From: Sphaeramia orbicularis
Taxonomy: Eukaryota; Chordata; Actinopteri; Kurtiformes; Apogonidae
Assembly: GCF_902148855.1 (NCBI RefSeq)
Contig: NC_043973.1
Coordinates: forward strand, 54,275,932-54,339,931
Reading direction: 5' to 3'
DNA length: 64,000 nucleotides
Shown here piece by piece: positions 12,940 through 26,200 of the stretch (the first letter of the stretch is position 1; the number at the start of each line of letters is the position of its first letter). Both the position numbers and the translations under genes were made by a program. Under the pieces are notes generated by a model. That model was not told the DNA's origin and did no database searches. It saw only the letters and a program-made list of their open reading frames with translations.

Positions 12940-13655
12940 CACGACCACCGGTGGTCCAAGAGTTCTAGATTCAGCATGACCACCAGTGGTCCAAGAGTTT
13001 TAGATTCAGTAGAACTGCTGGTGGTCCAAGAGTTCTAGATTCAGCAGAGCCACTGGTGGTCCAAGAGTTCTAGATTCAGCAGAACCACTGTTGGTCCAAG
13101 AGTTCTAGATCCAGCAGAACCACCGGTGGTCCAAGAGTTCTAGAATCAGCAGAACCTCTGATGGTCCAAGAGTTCTAGAATCAGCAGAACCTCTGATCCG
13201 CCGATAGTCCTAGAAGCAGCAGAACCTCTGACGGTCCGATAGCCCTAGAATCAGCAGAACCGCTGATGGTCCGATAGTCCTAGAATCGGCAGAATCACTG
13301 ATGGCCCGATAGTCCTAGTATCGGCAGAACTTCTGATTTTCTGATAGTCCTAGAATCGGCAGAACCTCTGATGGTCCGATAGTCCTAGAATCAGCAGAAC
13401 CTCTTACGGTCCTAGAATCAGCAGAACCTCTGATGGTCCGATAGTCCTAGAATCAGCAGAACTTCTGATGGTCCTAGAATCAGCAGAACCTCCGATGGTC
13501 CTAGAATCAGCAGAACCTCTGATGGTCCGATAGTCCTAGAATCAGCAGAACCTCTAATGGTCCAATAGTCCTAGAATCGTCAGAACTTCTGATGGTCCTA
13601 GAATCAGCAGAACCTCCGATGGTCCTAGAATCAGCAGAACCTCCGATGGTCCAGT
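12940..13655. repeat. Degenerate minisatellite downstream of bfsp2
   Basis: Loose units of about 30-35 bp built from AGAACCTCTGATGGTCC and TAGTCCTAGAATCAGC. It starts a few bases after the bfsp2 stop codon, so it probably lies in the 3' untranslated region. The 3' half of the array runs into the hAT-like element at 13666. Confidence 0.9.
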
Positions 13656-13665
13656 ATTTCTTGAT

Positions 13666-14397
13666 CAGGGGTCTCAAACATGCGTCCCGCCAAAGGTTCC
13701 AATCTGGCCCCTGTGATGAATTTACAAAGTGCGAGAATTCCACAGTCAAGGCTGTGAAACTCATTTTAGTTCAGGTTCCACATACAGACCAATATGATCT
13801 ACAGTCAAATAATAACAGCAGAAGAACTGACAAAAAAGAATGACTCCAGATTTTCTTCTCGGTTTGATGTGAAAAAAATATTACATTATGTCTGTAAATA
13901 ATGACAACTTCACATTTTTGTCTTTGTTTTAGTGCAAAAAATAACCTTAAATTATGAAAATATTTACATTTTCAAACTATCCTGTAACAATAAAATGTGA
14001 ATAACCTGAACAAATATGAACCTGAAATGTCTAACGAAAATTCAGCCCAATTTGAACTCTTTTCTGCCTGTTCCTCAGTGTTTAGTGTCTTTGTAGATCT
14101 GATCCATAATGCACATGTGGAAATGAGAAGTTGAGGCAGAATATTGTTAAAACTGCACTTATCTGTCTTAAGACATTTCAGTTTTTTCAGGTTACTCACA
14201 TCTTTTTTGTTCGGATAATTTATAAAAGTGAGTATTTTCATAATTTAATGGGGGGGGGGGGTGCACTAAAACACAAACATGAATTTGTAGTTGTCATTAT
14301 TTATAGGTTATTATGTTATTATTTTACTGGTCCGGCCCACTGGAGATCAAATTGGGCTGAATATGGAACCTGAAAGAAAATGAGTTTGAGAGCCCTG
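13666..14397. mobile_element. hAT-like non-autonomous element, family A copy 1
   Basis: Ends CAGGGGTCTCAAAC and GTTTGAGAGCCCTG form terminal inverted repeats. The flanks TTCTTGAT (13658-13665) and TTCTAGAT (14398-14405) match at 7 of 8 bases, the hAT target-site size. The interior is AT-rich with no transposase. A second copy lies at 16175-16901; both share the GGTTCCAATCTGGCC and TTACTGG...GGCC parts. Confidence 0.85.
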
Positions 14398-15870
14398 TTC
14401 TAGATTATCTGTAGAAAGTTTTGGTCCAAAATACTAACATTTATGAATAAGTAGAAGGTTCAGATGAGGAGGAGGATGGTTCTGATTGGTGGTTGATGTT
14501 TCTCCTCCTCCTCCTGGTTGTAGTCCTTTTAATCAGTTCTAATACTTGTTCTTTATGACCTCTGACCTTTGGTAAACCTCCATTGACGCTGTTCAAACCT
14601 TTACAGCTTTTCAGATCTGCAGTCTCAACCTGAAGGAGATGCTCCAGGATCCTGGACCAACCCTCCAGGACCTGCTGGATCCACCCCTGGAGATCCAGGA
14701 CCTGCTGGATCCACCCCTGGAGGTCCAGGACCTGCAGGACCTGAGGGACAGTGAGCTTTTGGAGCCTCTGTGGACCTGACGTGGTTTGAACCTGTTGAGG
14801 TGATGCTGTAAACCTGCAGCAGAGGTCCACCAGTACCCATGAGCCTCTGCTGCTGTTGCTGTGGAGAAGACCGAGGTGTGGATCTTTGCTGTAGAAGTAA
14901 ACTCTACACCCGATTGGTCCAACTGAAAAGATCAGAGAACCTGTCTGTTTGTCAGTTTTCTTCAGTGTCAGAGTAAAGACAATAGAGGAAACACCCAAAG
15001 CATTCTGGGAAATCCAGAACATCTGGTCAGGAGAGAAAAACCACATCTAATTAATCCTGCGTGGTGACCCCGCCCTGGGAAAGGTCAGGGTTTGTGCATC
15101 AACATCCAACCTGGTTTGGTCCAAGTTCACATGTAGAGGTCTTGAGGAGGTCCCGGTCCCGGTCCCGGTCCAGCAATGACGGAGGTCACCACTTTAGAGT
15201 AGGTTCAAGTCCTAAAAAAGGCCGAAGCCGGGGACGGAGACGCTTGAACATTTGGAGACTCTGCTGTGATCGGTTCTTTCATCAGTTTGTTCCTTGTTGA
15301 CGGCGTCTCCGCAGATCCAGGTCCACACAGGGTCCGACAGCCAATGAGGTCTGAAAGGGTCCTGAACATGGGTCTGACAGGACCTTGTACCAGAAAACCC
15401 AATAAATTCATTGAGTTTTAACAACGCAGACCAGTGTTCCATGTGTGTTTGGGATCAGAATGTTCTAAAGTCCATGAAGCATCTCCACGTCCGTGCAGAT
15501 ACGCAGATCAATAAGGAATTCAATCAATAAATGTGGAAGTGAACAGAGTCAAGGAGCTTCTGCACGAGTCTTATTACTGTGTTTGAATGGAATGAAAGGT
15601 ATACACTATCACCAGATTTAGTATTAGTATTATTATTGTCACAAAACTTTGGAAAAAAACATTTGTCCCACAGCATTGGAAACAGACCCAAACATAACAT
15701 AGTACAAATGTGCAGCCTGGGTTAGGGTCAGGGTTCTGTACATTCACTCCAAGAAAATGGGATAAAACTATAAAATCACATTTGAACAGGTTTAAACATA
15801 TATGGATGAATAAATAAAAGTGTGTGTGTTTGCACATTTAGAATTAAACTCCATTACAGTACCGTTGGCA
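14398..15870. other. Intergenic, no gene seen
   Basis: Holds a short 30-bp tandem (CCTGCTGGATCCACCCCTGG, about 14668-14740). AATAAA motifs at 15401-15406 and near 15534 could end a long bfsp2 transcript, but nothing ties them to it. Confidence 0.45.
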
Positions 15871-15871
15871 C

Positions 15872-16040
15872 CAATGGTACTGTTAGTACCAATGGTACCA
15901 ACAGGACTGATGATACCAATAGTACTAACTGTACTCATGGTACCAACAGTATCAGCAGTACTAATGGTACCAACAGTACCATACTAAGGTACCAACAGTA
16001 CCAATGGTACCAACAGAACCACCGGTACCAACAGCACTCA
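15872..16040. repeat. GGTACCAACAGTACT minisatellite
   Basis: Irregular 9-15 bp units of GGTACC, AACAGTACT and similar. Confidence 0.9.
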
Positions 16041-16174
16041 TACTGACCCATAACTACATAATTAGTACCAGTGAACCCTGGTCACCTGTCATCATCTCCT
16101 GTTAACTGGTGTAGTTCACATTCACCACTGAGCCAATAGAACTACACTAATGCTAATGCTAACAGCAGCTAAAG

Positions 16175-16901
16175 CAGGGGGCAAACTTATGGCCCATGGG
16201 CCAAACACAGCCTGCCAAAGGGTCCAATCTGGCCTGTAGGATGAATTTGTTAAATGCAGAAATTACACTGAAGAAATTAAAAATCAATGGTCTTAAAATT
16301 ATTTTAGCAGCATTTAATCTAAAGGGGGCGGGGCCAGTAAAATACTGACAATGACCCAGAAAGAGTGACAACTCCACATTTTTCTCCAAATTGTTTTACG
16401 TTAAAAAAAAAACATGAAAATGTGTGTACATTCACATGAGCCTGAAATTTCTTAAGAAAAATAAGTGCAATTTTAATAATATTCTGTCTCCGTTTATCAT
16501 TTCCACATGTTCATGATAACATACAAATCAGAGGATCTACAAGCACAGAACATTTCAGAACAGATTAAATATTAAGGTTAAATTTAAGAACAGACTAAAT
16601 ATTCAGGTTAAATTTAAGAACAGACTAAATATTCAGGTTAAATTTAAGAACAGACTAAATATCCAGGTTAAATTTCAGGCTGTTCACATTTTTTTGTGAA
16701 ATGATACTTTGTAAATGTAAACATTTTAATATAATTTTACTTTTTTTTTTTTTTTTTTTTTTTTACTGTAAACCATGCAGAGAAAAGTTTGATTTTGTCA
16801 TTAATTATAGGTTATTATGACAGTATTTTACTGGTGTGATCTATTTGAGACCAGATTGACCAGTATGTGGCTCCTCAGCTAAAATGAGTTGGACACACCT
16901 G
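16175..16901. mobile_element. hAT-like non-autonomous element, family A copy 2
   Basis: Same family as 13666-14397. Starts CAGGGGGCAAACTTATGGCCC and ends with GAGTTGGACACACCTG. Flanks AGCTAAAG and AGCTAACA agree at 6 of 8 bases. It contains an internal 27-bp tandem (ACAGACTAAATATTCAGG, about 16556-16675) and a long T run at 16740-16763 that copy 1 lacks. Confidence 0.8.
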
Positions 16902-19139
16902 AGCTAACATTAGCCGCCGGGCTCAGGTGACCCATTAAAACCACAGATAAAACCAGCTGCACCTTTGACTTGTGGATCCTGTTGAGTTTAAGGAAGATTT
17001 TCATGTGTATGAACCAGATTCTGGTCCAGATCGTGGTCTAGATCCTGGCCCAGTTCCTGGTCCAGATCAGAACCAACAGTGACTCCCATGATGGTTCATG
17101 GTTCGTGTGTGGAGCTTTAACTGCAGAAACAGATTTCGTTGAATCAAGTGATGAATGTTGATGAAGAGGCGGAGCTTCAGTTGACCTAGATTCACTGTCA
17201 ACATCTGTCAACTTTAGTTTCATTTGAAACTGAAACACAAACATGTTTTTAGGAAACGTCTGATGATGACTCTGGGTTCAGGTCCACCTACAGCTGAGTC
17301 TGGGTTCAGAAGAACCAGTCTGAGGTTTAGGTGGAACATGTGGAAATCCATAAATAAATACATGTGGAACCTGGAGAACCTTAAACTGTGTCATTGATCA
17401 AACTGATTCCACAGACGGTATTGATGAGGGTTTTCTGATCAGTATTGGATGTGAAAAAATAACAAAGTGTTGACTTCTGTTTCCATGGAAACATACAAAA
17501 CCACAACTTTCAAACCTTTTGGTGAAAAAAAAAACAGTTTGACCTTTTCTGAAGGAGTTTCAGTTTGGTTCATTCAAACGTTCTTTATTTTGCAGATTTA
17601 ATTTGCATTTATGATCATCCATCTGAAATACTGACACACATCCACCTGCTTCAGTAGACGATCAATACTGTTATTGATCAGACACAGCAATGTCAGAAAT
17701 CACTCACTCATCAATAAAACAATCAATCACCTTTCAGACGTTATCATTGATTAACATCAGCTACTGGAACCTCAGCTCATGTTAGACTGGACAGGTTTCC
17801 CATAATGCACCACTACAAGACAGGCCTGGTCTGGAAACAACTGATCAACAACCGATCGACAACCGATCAACAACCGATTGAACCAGTGTCGAATCCTGAA
17901 CATCTATCAAGGATAAATAACCGTAGAACCAGACAACTCTAACAGTGGTTTTACCATTAACGCTTCCATTCCGTGACTCTACCAGTGGTTTTACCGGTAA
18001 CGCTTCCATTTCATGACTCTACCGGTGGTTTTACCGGTAACGCTTCCATTCTTTTTTTGGTGTAACTTGTTACTCTAGGGTTACGGTTGTATTATATTTA
18101 TATTGTGGAACATTCTGTTTAAATGTGTAATGTCTCTTGGCCTTTTTGTCATTATTATTCCAACTTACGTTTGACAAAGTTTATCATCGTCATCTATTGT
18201 GATCTGTAGATACAGGTTCCTACAGGTTAAACTCAAGACTTTTAAGACTTTTTTAGACCTTGCGGGAACCCTGTAGATAAAAGCGTATTTGTTGGTTCAT
18301 TAAAGCGTTCTTTGTAGTGTTCCCACGGTAACCGTCTGATCTCCATTCATGGCTGTTTGTGGACTATTGTCATGGTAACGTTGGATTTTCATCATTAATC
18401 TTGTACACATTATTTGATCGACAGGGCAATGGACTGAGAAGTGAATGATTTCTGACAACTTTCAGCAGGAACACATCACATAACAAAAAGCAAAGCAGTT
18501 TCCATGACAACCAATCATGTCCACCTGCGAACGAAGTCCATGAGACGTAGCTGAGACTCTGAACCCTGACGTTTAACCTCAAAGGATCCAAACAGCAGTA
18601 TCTAACAAACACTGGTTTCTTCCTTACCTGTAGCTCCGCCCATGCGACATTAGGGGCGGGGTTAGTAAACATGTTGATTATGGCCAGTTGAGGTTGAATA
18701 ATTTATGAGTCAGTTGTTTTCCGTGTGGATGTAGACTGTAGACTATCGCTCAGTGATTGACAGGTCCCGTTGGTGGTTCGGTTCTGGACTCTCTGGGCCC
18801 GTTTTAGTTTCAGGAGTCGATCCGAGCAGTCGTCCCGTTTCAAGTAAGCAGCTTCATTTGTTTTGGAGGAAGTCCCATCCTGTTGGTCTTTTAAATCAAG
18901 TATAAAATCAATATTGATCAATATTTATCAGTAACTGTCCCTGTATCGACCTAATCAGTACCAGAATCCTGATCTGTCCTACACGTGTGAACATACGACG
19001 TCCTGTCACCATGATTTCAATCATTTACAGCAGTTTGTGAGATTTTAAACCAGCAGTACATGTGTTATCTTTGGGTTTAGCTGTTCGGAGAAAAAAGATT
19101 CAACTTTTATCAAATGTAGGCTTTATTAATACTCAATTC
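16902..19139. other. Intergenic, no gene seen
   Basis: Only a three-unit tandem of about 41 bp (GTGACTCTACCAGTGGTTTT, 17937-18055) stands out. Frames up to 100 codons exist (for example at 18370-18672, minus) but show no family resemblance. Confidence 0.5.
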
Positions 19140-19745
19140 AGCTAACACTGACTAACCTAACGTTGGCTAGTTGAGCAAACAGTCACTAACGTCGACTAGT
19201 TCAGCTAACAGTCACTAACATTAAGTAGTTTAGCTAACAGTCACTAAGGTCGTTAGTTCAGCTAACAGCCACTAATGTCAGCTACGTCAGCTAACAGTCA
19301 CTAACATCAGCTAGGTCAGCTAACAGTCACTAAGGTCAGCAAATTCAGCTAACAGTCAGTAACATTTGGTAGTTTGGCTAACAGTCAGTAACATTAGGTA
19401 GTTCAGCTAAGAGTCACTAATGTTGGCTAGTTCAGCTAACAGTCAGTAACATTAGCTAGTTCAGCTAAGAGTCAGTAACATTAGCTAGTTCAGCTAAGAG
19501 TCAGTAACATTAGCTAGTTCAGCTAACAGTCCGTAACATTAGCTAGTTCAGCTAAGAGTCAGTAACATTAGCTAGTTTAGCTAACAGTCACTAACATTAG
19601 GTAGTTCAGGTAACAGTCACTACTGTCGGCTGGTTTAACTAACAGTCAGTAACATTAGCTAGTTTAGCTAACAGTCACTAACATTAGGTAGTTCAGGTAA
19701 CAGTCACTACTGTCGGGTGGTTTAACTAACAGTCACTAACATTAG
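19140..19745. repeat. ~30-bp AGTTCAGCTAACAGTCACTA minisatellite
   Basis: About 20 units of 28-31 bp built from GCTAACAGTCACTAACATTAG. It ends just before the candidate klhl18 polyadenylation signal. Confidence 0.95.
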
Positions 19746-19764
19746 CTTGTACATGGGGCCTAAG

Positions 19765-19770
19765 TTTATT
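19765..19770 (-). terminator. Candidate polyadenylation signal for klhl18
   Basis: AATAAA on the minus strand about 440 bp downstream of the klhl18 stop codon. Confidence 0.4.
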
Positions 19771-20212
19771 TAATTAATGAATAAGATGAATTGAATGTCA
19801 TTAGCACCATATATTTAAATACAGTAGAGAAAACATTTATGACATACTTAGAATCATCTGTTTCATCACAAGTAAAACCACAGCTAATGTTCATTTCATT
19901 CAGTTTACAAGATGTTTTTGGTACAAAGTAATGACAGGACGTAGCATTGTCATATATGTAGGCATATCTGGTTTCTGGCACTAATCGTGTCATGACTTTG
20001 ATCAATATTTATCAATTATCATCCACATGTTCCCTAACAGCAGTAGCCACCTGTGGCTAGCTCCACAGTTATTACCCACAATCCCACAGTGTGGCATCTG
20101 TGTGGGTCCAGCCCTCGTACCGTACCGTTGGCTGAACGTCTGTAGGGGGACAGCCTCCTGGCTCTACCCCTCTTCAGTGTGCGTCTGAACTCTAGGGCTG
20201 TGATTGGTCAGT

Positions 20213-23200
20213 CTAGGCAGGCTGCAGGGGGATGCAGCCAACGCCCACCCCGCCCTCGTGGCTCCCCATTGGGGCCATGAAGCTCCACCGCTCCGTGTCT
20301 GGGTTCCACGTCTCCACAGAGCTCAGGTTGGACTGTCCGTCATAGCCGCCCACTGCGTACAACCGGCCAGACGTGGCCACCAGCGACACCCGGCTGCGGC
20401 GCGTGTTCATGGCCACCAGGTGGCTCCACTGTCCCGAGGCTGAGCTGAACACTTCGGCTCCGCTCAGGAAACCGGAGCCGTCGTACCCACCCGCCACGTA
20501 CATGTGACTGCCCAGCGCTGCGGCGCCATGACGACAGCGCTTGTTCAACATGGCCGCCGCTGGGTGCCAGCGGTTGGTGTGGTGGTTGTAATACTCCACC
20601 TGTAGGAGGTCACACAATGTCACCATAACCTTTACTTATACACTTTATCCACTTCCAAAAAGAGGCGGAGTCAGAGAAAATACAAACTTTATAATAATAA
20701 AAGTACAATAATAAAACATGACTGAAAACGGTTTCCACGACAAAAAAATGTAGGACTTTTGAACTCGTCAAACTAAAACATAACAATAATAATAATAATA
20801 ATAGTACCAATAATGATAATAATAATAACAATAATAATAACAACAACAACAATGATAACGGATCTATATGGACACACACTGGTGTTAAACTCCACCTGTA
20901 TCTACAGTCTAACTCTAACCCTGGTGTTAAACTCCACCCGTATCTACAGTACCATGTACTGATACTAACCGTGTTGAAGATCTGTAAACCATCATGGCCG
21001 CCCGAGACAAAGATGCGCCCATCAAAAACAGTTACCCCGGCAGCACTACGACTGGCACTCATCTCCGTGACAACTGTCCACCTGCAGAACAGCTGTGTTA
21101 TTGTATTGATCCCTGATAACTGATCAGCTGTGCCTGATGATGCTGAGGGTTACCTGTCGGTCTCAGGTGAGTAACACTCTACTGAGTTCAGAGAAGACTT
21201 TCCATCGTATCCACCACACACGAAGATGTGCCCATCAATCACAACAGTTCCCATGGCGCTAAGGACGACAACAACCAATCAGACGACATAAACACCAACA
21301 ACCGTTAGTAAAGGAAGAGCCTGATGAACAGCTGATCACACTGTACATGTATCAGTATCAATCAGTGCTGATCGTGACATTGATCAGTATCGATCGGTGT
21401 CATTGTGTAGTACTGATTAATGGCACTGATTGATACTGATCAATGATGTCACCTGATCTCACCTGCGCTGTGTGTTCATGCTCGATACTCGTGTCCAGCT
21501 GTCTGTCTCGGGGTTGTACACCTCCACTGTGCTGAGTCGTGATTGGCCATCGTAGCCTCCAATGGCGTAAAGCAGCCCATTAATGACAGCCACGCCCACT
21601 CTGCTGCGGGCCGTCCTCATAGGCTGACAGCGCTCCCAGAAGTTCCCAATCGGATCAAACACCTCAACTACGTTTAATGAGTCGCCTGATGAGACACATT
21701 AAATTTGGTCATTCATTGGGCTGGGTAAATGACACTGTGATTCTATTTCTTGCAGCCTATATCATAATTGGATTGGAAGAAGAGCTCCACTCCAACGTGT
21801 CAGTATCCTGATGATTTTTGTATTTCAGGTTTAATTTATCCAAATTGTCACATAAAACTGTTTCCCTTTCAATGAAGTACTATTCCTTAAATTAAAACAG
21901 ACCAAATTCCAATCTGTTTTGATTACATCAATATTCTTGCTCTTGTTGATTGATTGAGTGATTTGATTGGTAAGTGTAAGTAAGTCGCCCTATAAGTCGC
22001 TTTGGAAAAATGCGTCTGCCAAATGCATAAACATAAACATTTAACAGAGATTTGAAAAACTTCAATAAAGAATGTGGGAAAAAAGCTGATGTTTGAGTGA
22101 CAGGTGTCTGGACCTATCCCAGTGGTACCTGAGCTGTTGAGTCCGCCCACGGCGTAGATGAGTCCTGTGATAGAGGTGCAGCAGCGCTGTCGGGTTTTGA
22201 AGGCGGGCAGGTGAGGCCGGCGCTCAGGCATCAGGTGGAAGTCTTTGGCTTCGTCCACCAGGTCTCTGAAACACCAAACACCCTGACCAATCAGAGGAGT
22301 GCATCTTCATGACATCACTACAAACCTGTTGAACCTTCTCACTCTAGCCTCTTATTTAGGAAGTTGTACTGAGACATTCTAGATCAGGGATGGGCAATCC
22401 TGGTCCTCGAGGGCTGGTATCCTGCATGTTTTAGATATTTCCCTCTTCCAACACACCTGGTTCACATGATAAGCCTATCATTAAGCTCTGCAGAAGCCTG
22501 ATAATGACCTTCAGGTGTGTTGGAAGAGGGAAACATCTAAAACGTGCAGGATACCAGCCCTCCAGGGCCAGGATTGCCCACCCCGTTCTAGACTCATATG
22601 GACTTTTGTCCAAATCCATGTGTTCTGAGCCTCAGTAAAATCAGGTGGTTGACATGTTGAATTTACTCTCCATCAGTTCAGACACTAAACACCTGTGTTC
22701 TTCAGGGTGTTGAGCGGATGTCACCTTTACAGTACATCAACAAGAAAAGCACTCGGAGAACACAGACCTCCGCCAAGACAGATCTACCCCCCCCCCCCCC
22801 CCCCCCCCCCCCCCCACGATCAACACCAAAATTTAATAATTTCTTCCTGTGCCAGTATCAACATTTCCTGAAAATTTCATGAAAGTACATCCATAACTTT
22901 TTGAGTTATCTTGCAAACAAACAAACACGTACACACACAAAGCAAAGTAATCAAAATACCTCCTGGTGGAGGTAACAATGAAGAATCACAGTGAAATTAT
23001 CCACAAATGATCAATAACAACAAATTTATCCATGACGTCAACAAAATGAACACCTACTTTTTCAGGCCTGGTTACTGACATTTAACTAAAATAATTGTAG
23101 TTGTGTTGTGGGATGGTTCCAGGGACAGCTGAAGCCCCTCCCACTGGTCATGTGACTCACCTGCATTTGTGGCAGCAGCGTATGAGTTCATCCTGTTGAA

Positions 23201-26200
23201 CTCGGTCTGACAGGAACTGAGGTCGACACAGCGGCAGTCGAATTTTTGACAGCAGCTCTGGTAGCAAAGTCTCACGGCGACCACGATCATGATAAACCCA
23301 GGACAGGACCGCCTCGAACACCTGCACAAGTAAGGACAGGGTCAACCCCGGGTACAGGTAAGGACAGGGTCAACCCCGGGTACAGGTAAGGACAGGGTCA
23401 GCCCCGGGTACAGGTAAGATCATGCTCTCTGCAGGTGAACCATCTGTTTCCCTCAGGTGTGGGTGAAGGTTTGTTCAAATCACCTGTTCCTCTGCCTTGA
23501 TGTTGAGTTCATCGCAGCCCACCAACTCCAGAACCTCCTCCGTCCTCAGACTCAAGAACTCATCAGATAAGGACACCTCTACAAAGTGCTGATGGAGGAA
23601 GCTGTTGGCCGAGTCGTACAGTGTCGTACACATCATGGTCTCTGCAAACTGACGCACACCCAGGCAGTTCTTTGGATGTAACCTGGAGCACACATCACAT
23701 GACATCAGATATAAATTCCACCTCCAGTTTTACTCATATATTTGCTGAAGATGAACATTGTAGTGTGAAGTATCTGAGACACTTTCATGAGCAGTAAATT
23801 AGGAATATTACTGACAACACAATAAACTGAGTATAGTCAAACATGTGGTTATGTTGATTTAACGAGCATGTTTAATGGCTTATACATACTGAGCATGTGC
23901 AGTGATGTGTATGTACCTCTCCTGCAGGAATGAGCAGCAAGCGTCCTTAACGTTCTGCAGCTGTAGGAAACTGGAGCCAATCAGAAGAGACTGAACGTTC
24001 TGCTGATCGATGGCAACGTGACCGCTGTACGCAAAGTTTATGAGAGCCTCCAGAGCACTGAAACAGAACCAGAGAGAAGAGGGTCAGAACCAGAACTAGA
24101 ACCAGACAGAAGAGGGTCAGAGCCAGAACCAGTACCACAAAGAAGAGGGTCAGAACCAGTACCACAAAGAAGAGGGTCAGAACCAGAACCAGACAGAAGA
24201 GGGTCAGAGCCAGAACCAGAACTAGAGAGAAGAGGGTCAGAACCAGAACCAGACAGAGGAGAGTCAGAGCCAGAACCAGAACCAGAGAGAAGAGGGTCAG
24301 AACCAGAACCAGAACAAGACAAAAGAGGGTCAGAGACAGAACCAGAACCCAGCCCGCATGTCCATGTGGGCCCCAGAAGGGTTACATTTGGGCTGCATAA
24401 AAGGGTCCTATGTGGGTTTGTCCGCAGTTTCCATGGTGATCCCACATGTGTTTGCCCATATCAGAATCAGAGATCTGAAAATCTCATATTATTTATTCTT
24501 CACACTATTTATCCCACAATATTTATCTTTCATGTTATTTGCACTAATTCTTATGTTATTTGCACTACTTAAATTCTATGTTTTACAAATATCTTAATTT
24601 GCAATACTTATTATTTTTTAATGTAAATAACTGCCTTTTACTGATATGTGTTGTTGTTTAACTGATATTTGTTGTCCGTCTGTAAATTCTTGCACTGAAC
24701 CTGAGAGTTTTACCTCAGTTTCATTGTACTTGCTACAATGAAAATAAAGAGATTCTGATTCTGATTTTGATTCTGATTCTGATATGGGCAAACACATGTG
24801 GGGCCACCATGGAAACAGAGGACAAACCCACGTGGGACCCTTATATGCAGCCCAAATGTAACCCTTCTGGGGCCCACATGGACATGCTGGCTGGGAACCA
24901 GAACCAGACAGAAGAGGGTCAGAGCCAGAACCAGAGAGAAGAGGGTCAGAACCAGAACCAGAGGGAAGAGGGTCAGAACCAGACAGAAGAGGGTCAGAGC
25001 CAGAACCAGAACCAGAACCAGAGAGAAGAGGGTCAGAACCAGACAGAAGAGGGCCAGAACCAGAGAGAAGAGGGTCAGAACTAGAACCAGAGAGAACAGG
25101 GTCAGAACCAGAACCAGAGAGAAGAGGGTCAGAGCCAAAACCAGACAGAAGAGGGTCAGAACCAACACCAGACAGAACCCGACCCCTGACCTGTGACACA
25201 TGATTCACAAGAGCCTCATTTTCAGGCTGGAAAAGCCAGATTTCTGGATTACTCTGTGGGGATCACACCCCTGTCTGTGTAACTGTTGTTCCATCCTGTG
25301 GAGTCTCAGCTGTTGTCTCATGTGTGGCCGATCCCTGGACATTATAGCAGGTGTACAGGTGTGGGCGGGGTCTTCACCTACCTGGGGTCCATGCCCTGCA
25401 TCAGGATCTCATCCTGTTTACACTCCACCATGTCGTTGGTGAACATGGCGTGGAAGTATGGGATGGAGGCGGCCAACACGATGCGGTGAGCGCTGAACTT
25501 ATGATCCCCGACCTGAAGACACCAACACAGAACAGAGGAATCAATCCGACGACATGACAGGTGTACGAGAAACCGACGACACACGACAGGTGTAGGACAG
25601 ACCGACGGCACAATAGGTGTACAACAAACCAATGACACACGACAGGTATGGGACAAACCGACGACACTTGGCATGTAACGGTACACAAAATTTTCAGTTC
25701 GGTATGTTTTCAGTTTTCAAAGCCACGGTTCGGTTTTTTTCGGTTTGGTACAGGAAGAAAGAAAACCCCTCAAAATGTCTATTAATGCATTTATGAATTT
25801 TTTTTAACATTTTCCCCCCAATTTTTGGAGACAATAGAATATAGATAAACAGGAATAATATAATTCTGTTGCTACAAATCAAATAGAAAATAAAATAAAT
25901 TATTAATATTACTAAATGTATTTTAAACATTAGTATTGCACTTTTCCCTGAAAGGTAGTTTCGAACAAATAAGAAAAATCTAATCACAGTTCTGTCAGTT
26001 CACATTCTGCATAAAAATAACAAAAAAATTCCACATGAAGTGCAACATTAACAAGAGGGTAAACTGGTATTCTGTTTAAACAAACTGAAGAGAAACTTTG
26101 ACAACACAATGAACCAAATTATTTATTTTAGGACAGAGGACAAACTGTTTAGGCCACTGTATGTATTTGTGTGTGCCTGTGTGCATGGGTGATTTTTTTT

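Noticed and set aside
22387-22619. Small frame spanning the palindromic element in klhl18
   Set aside because: Reads one hairpin arm; not a gene.
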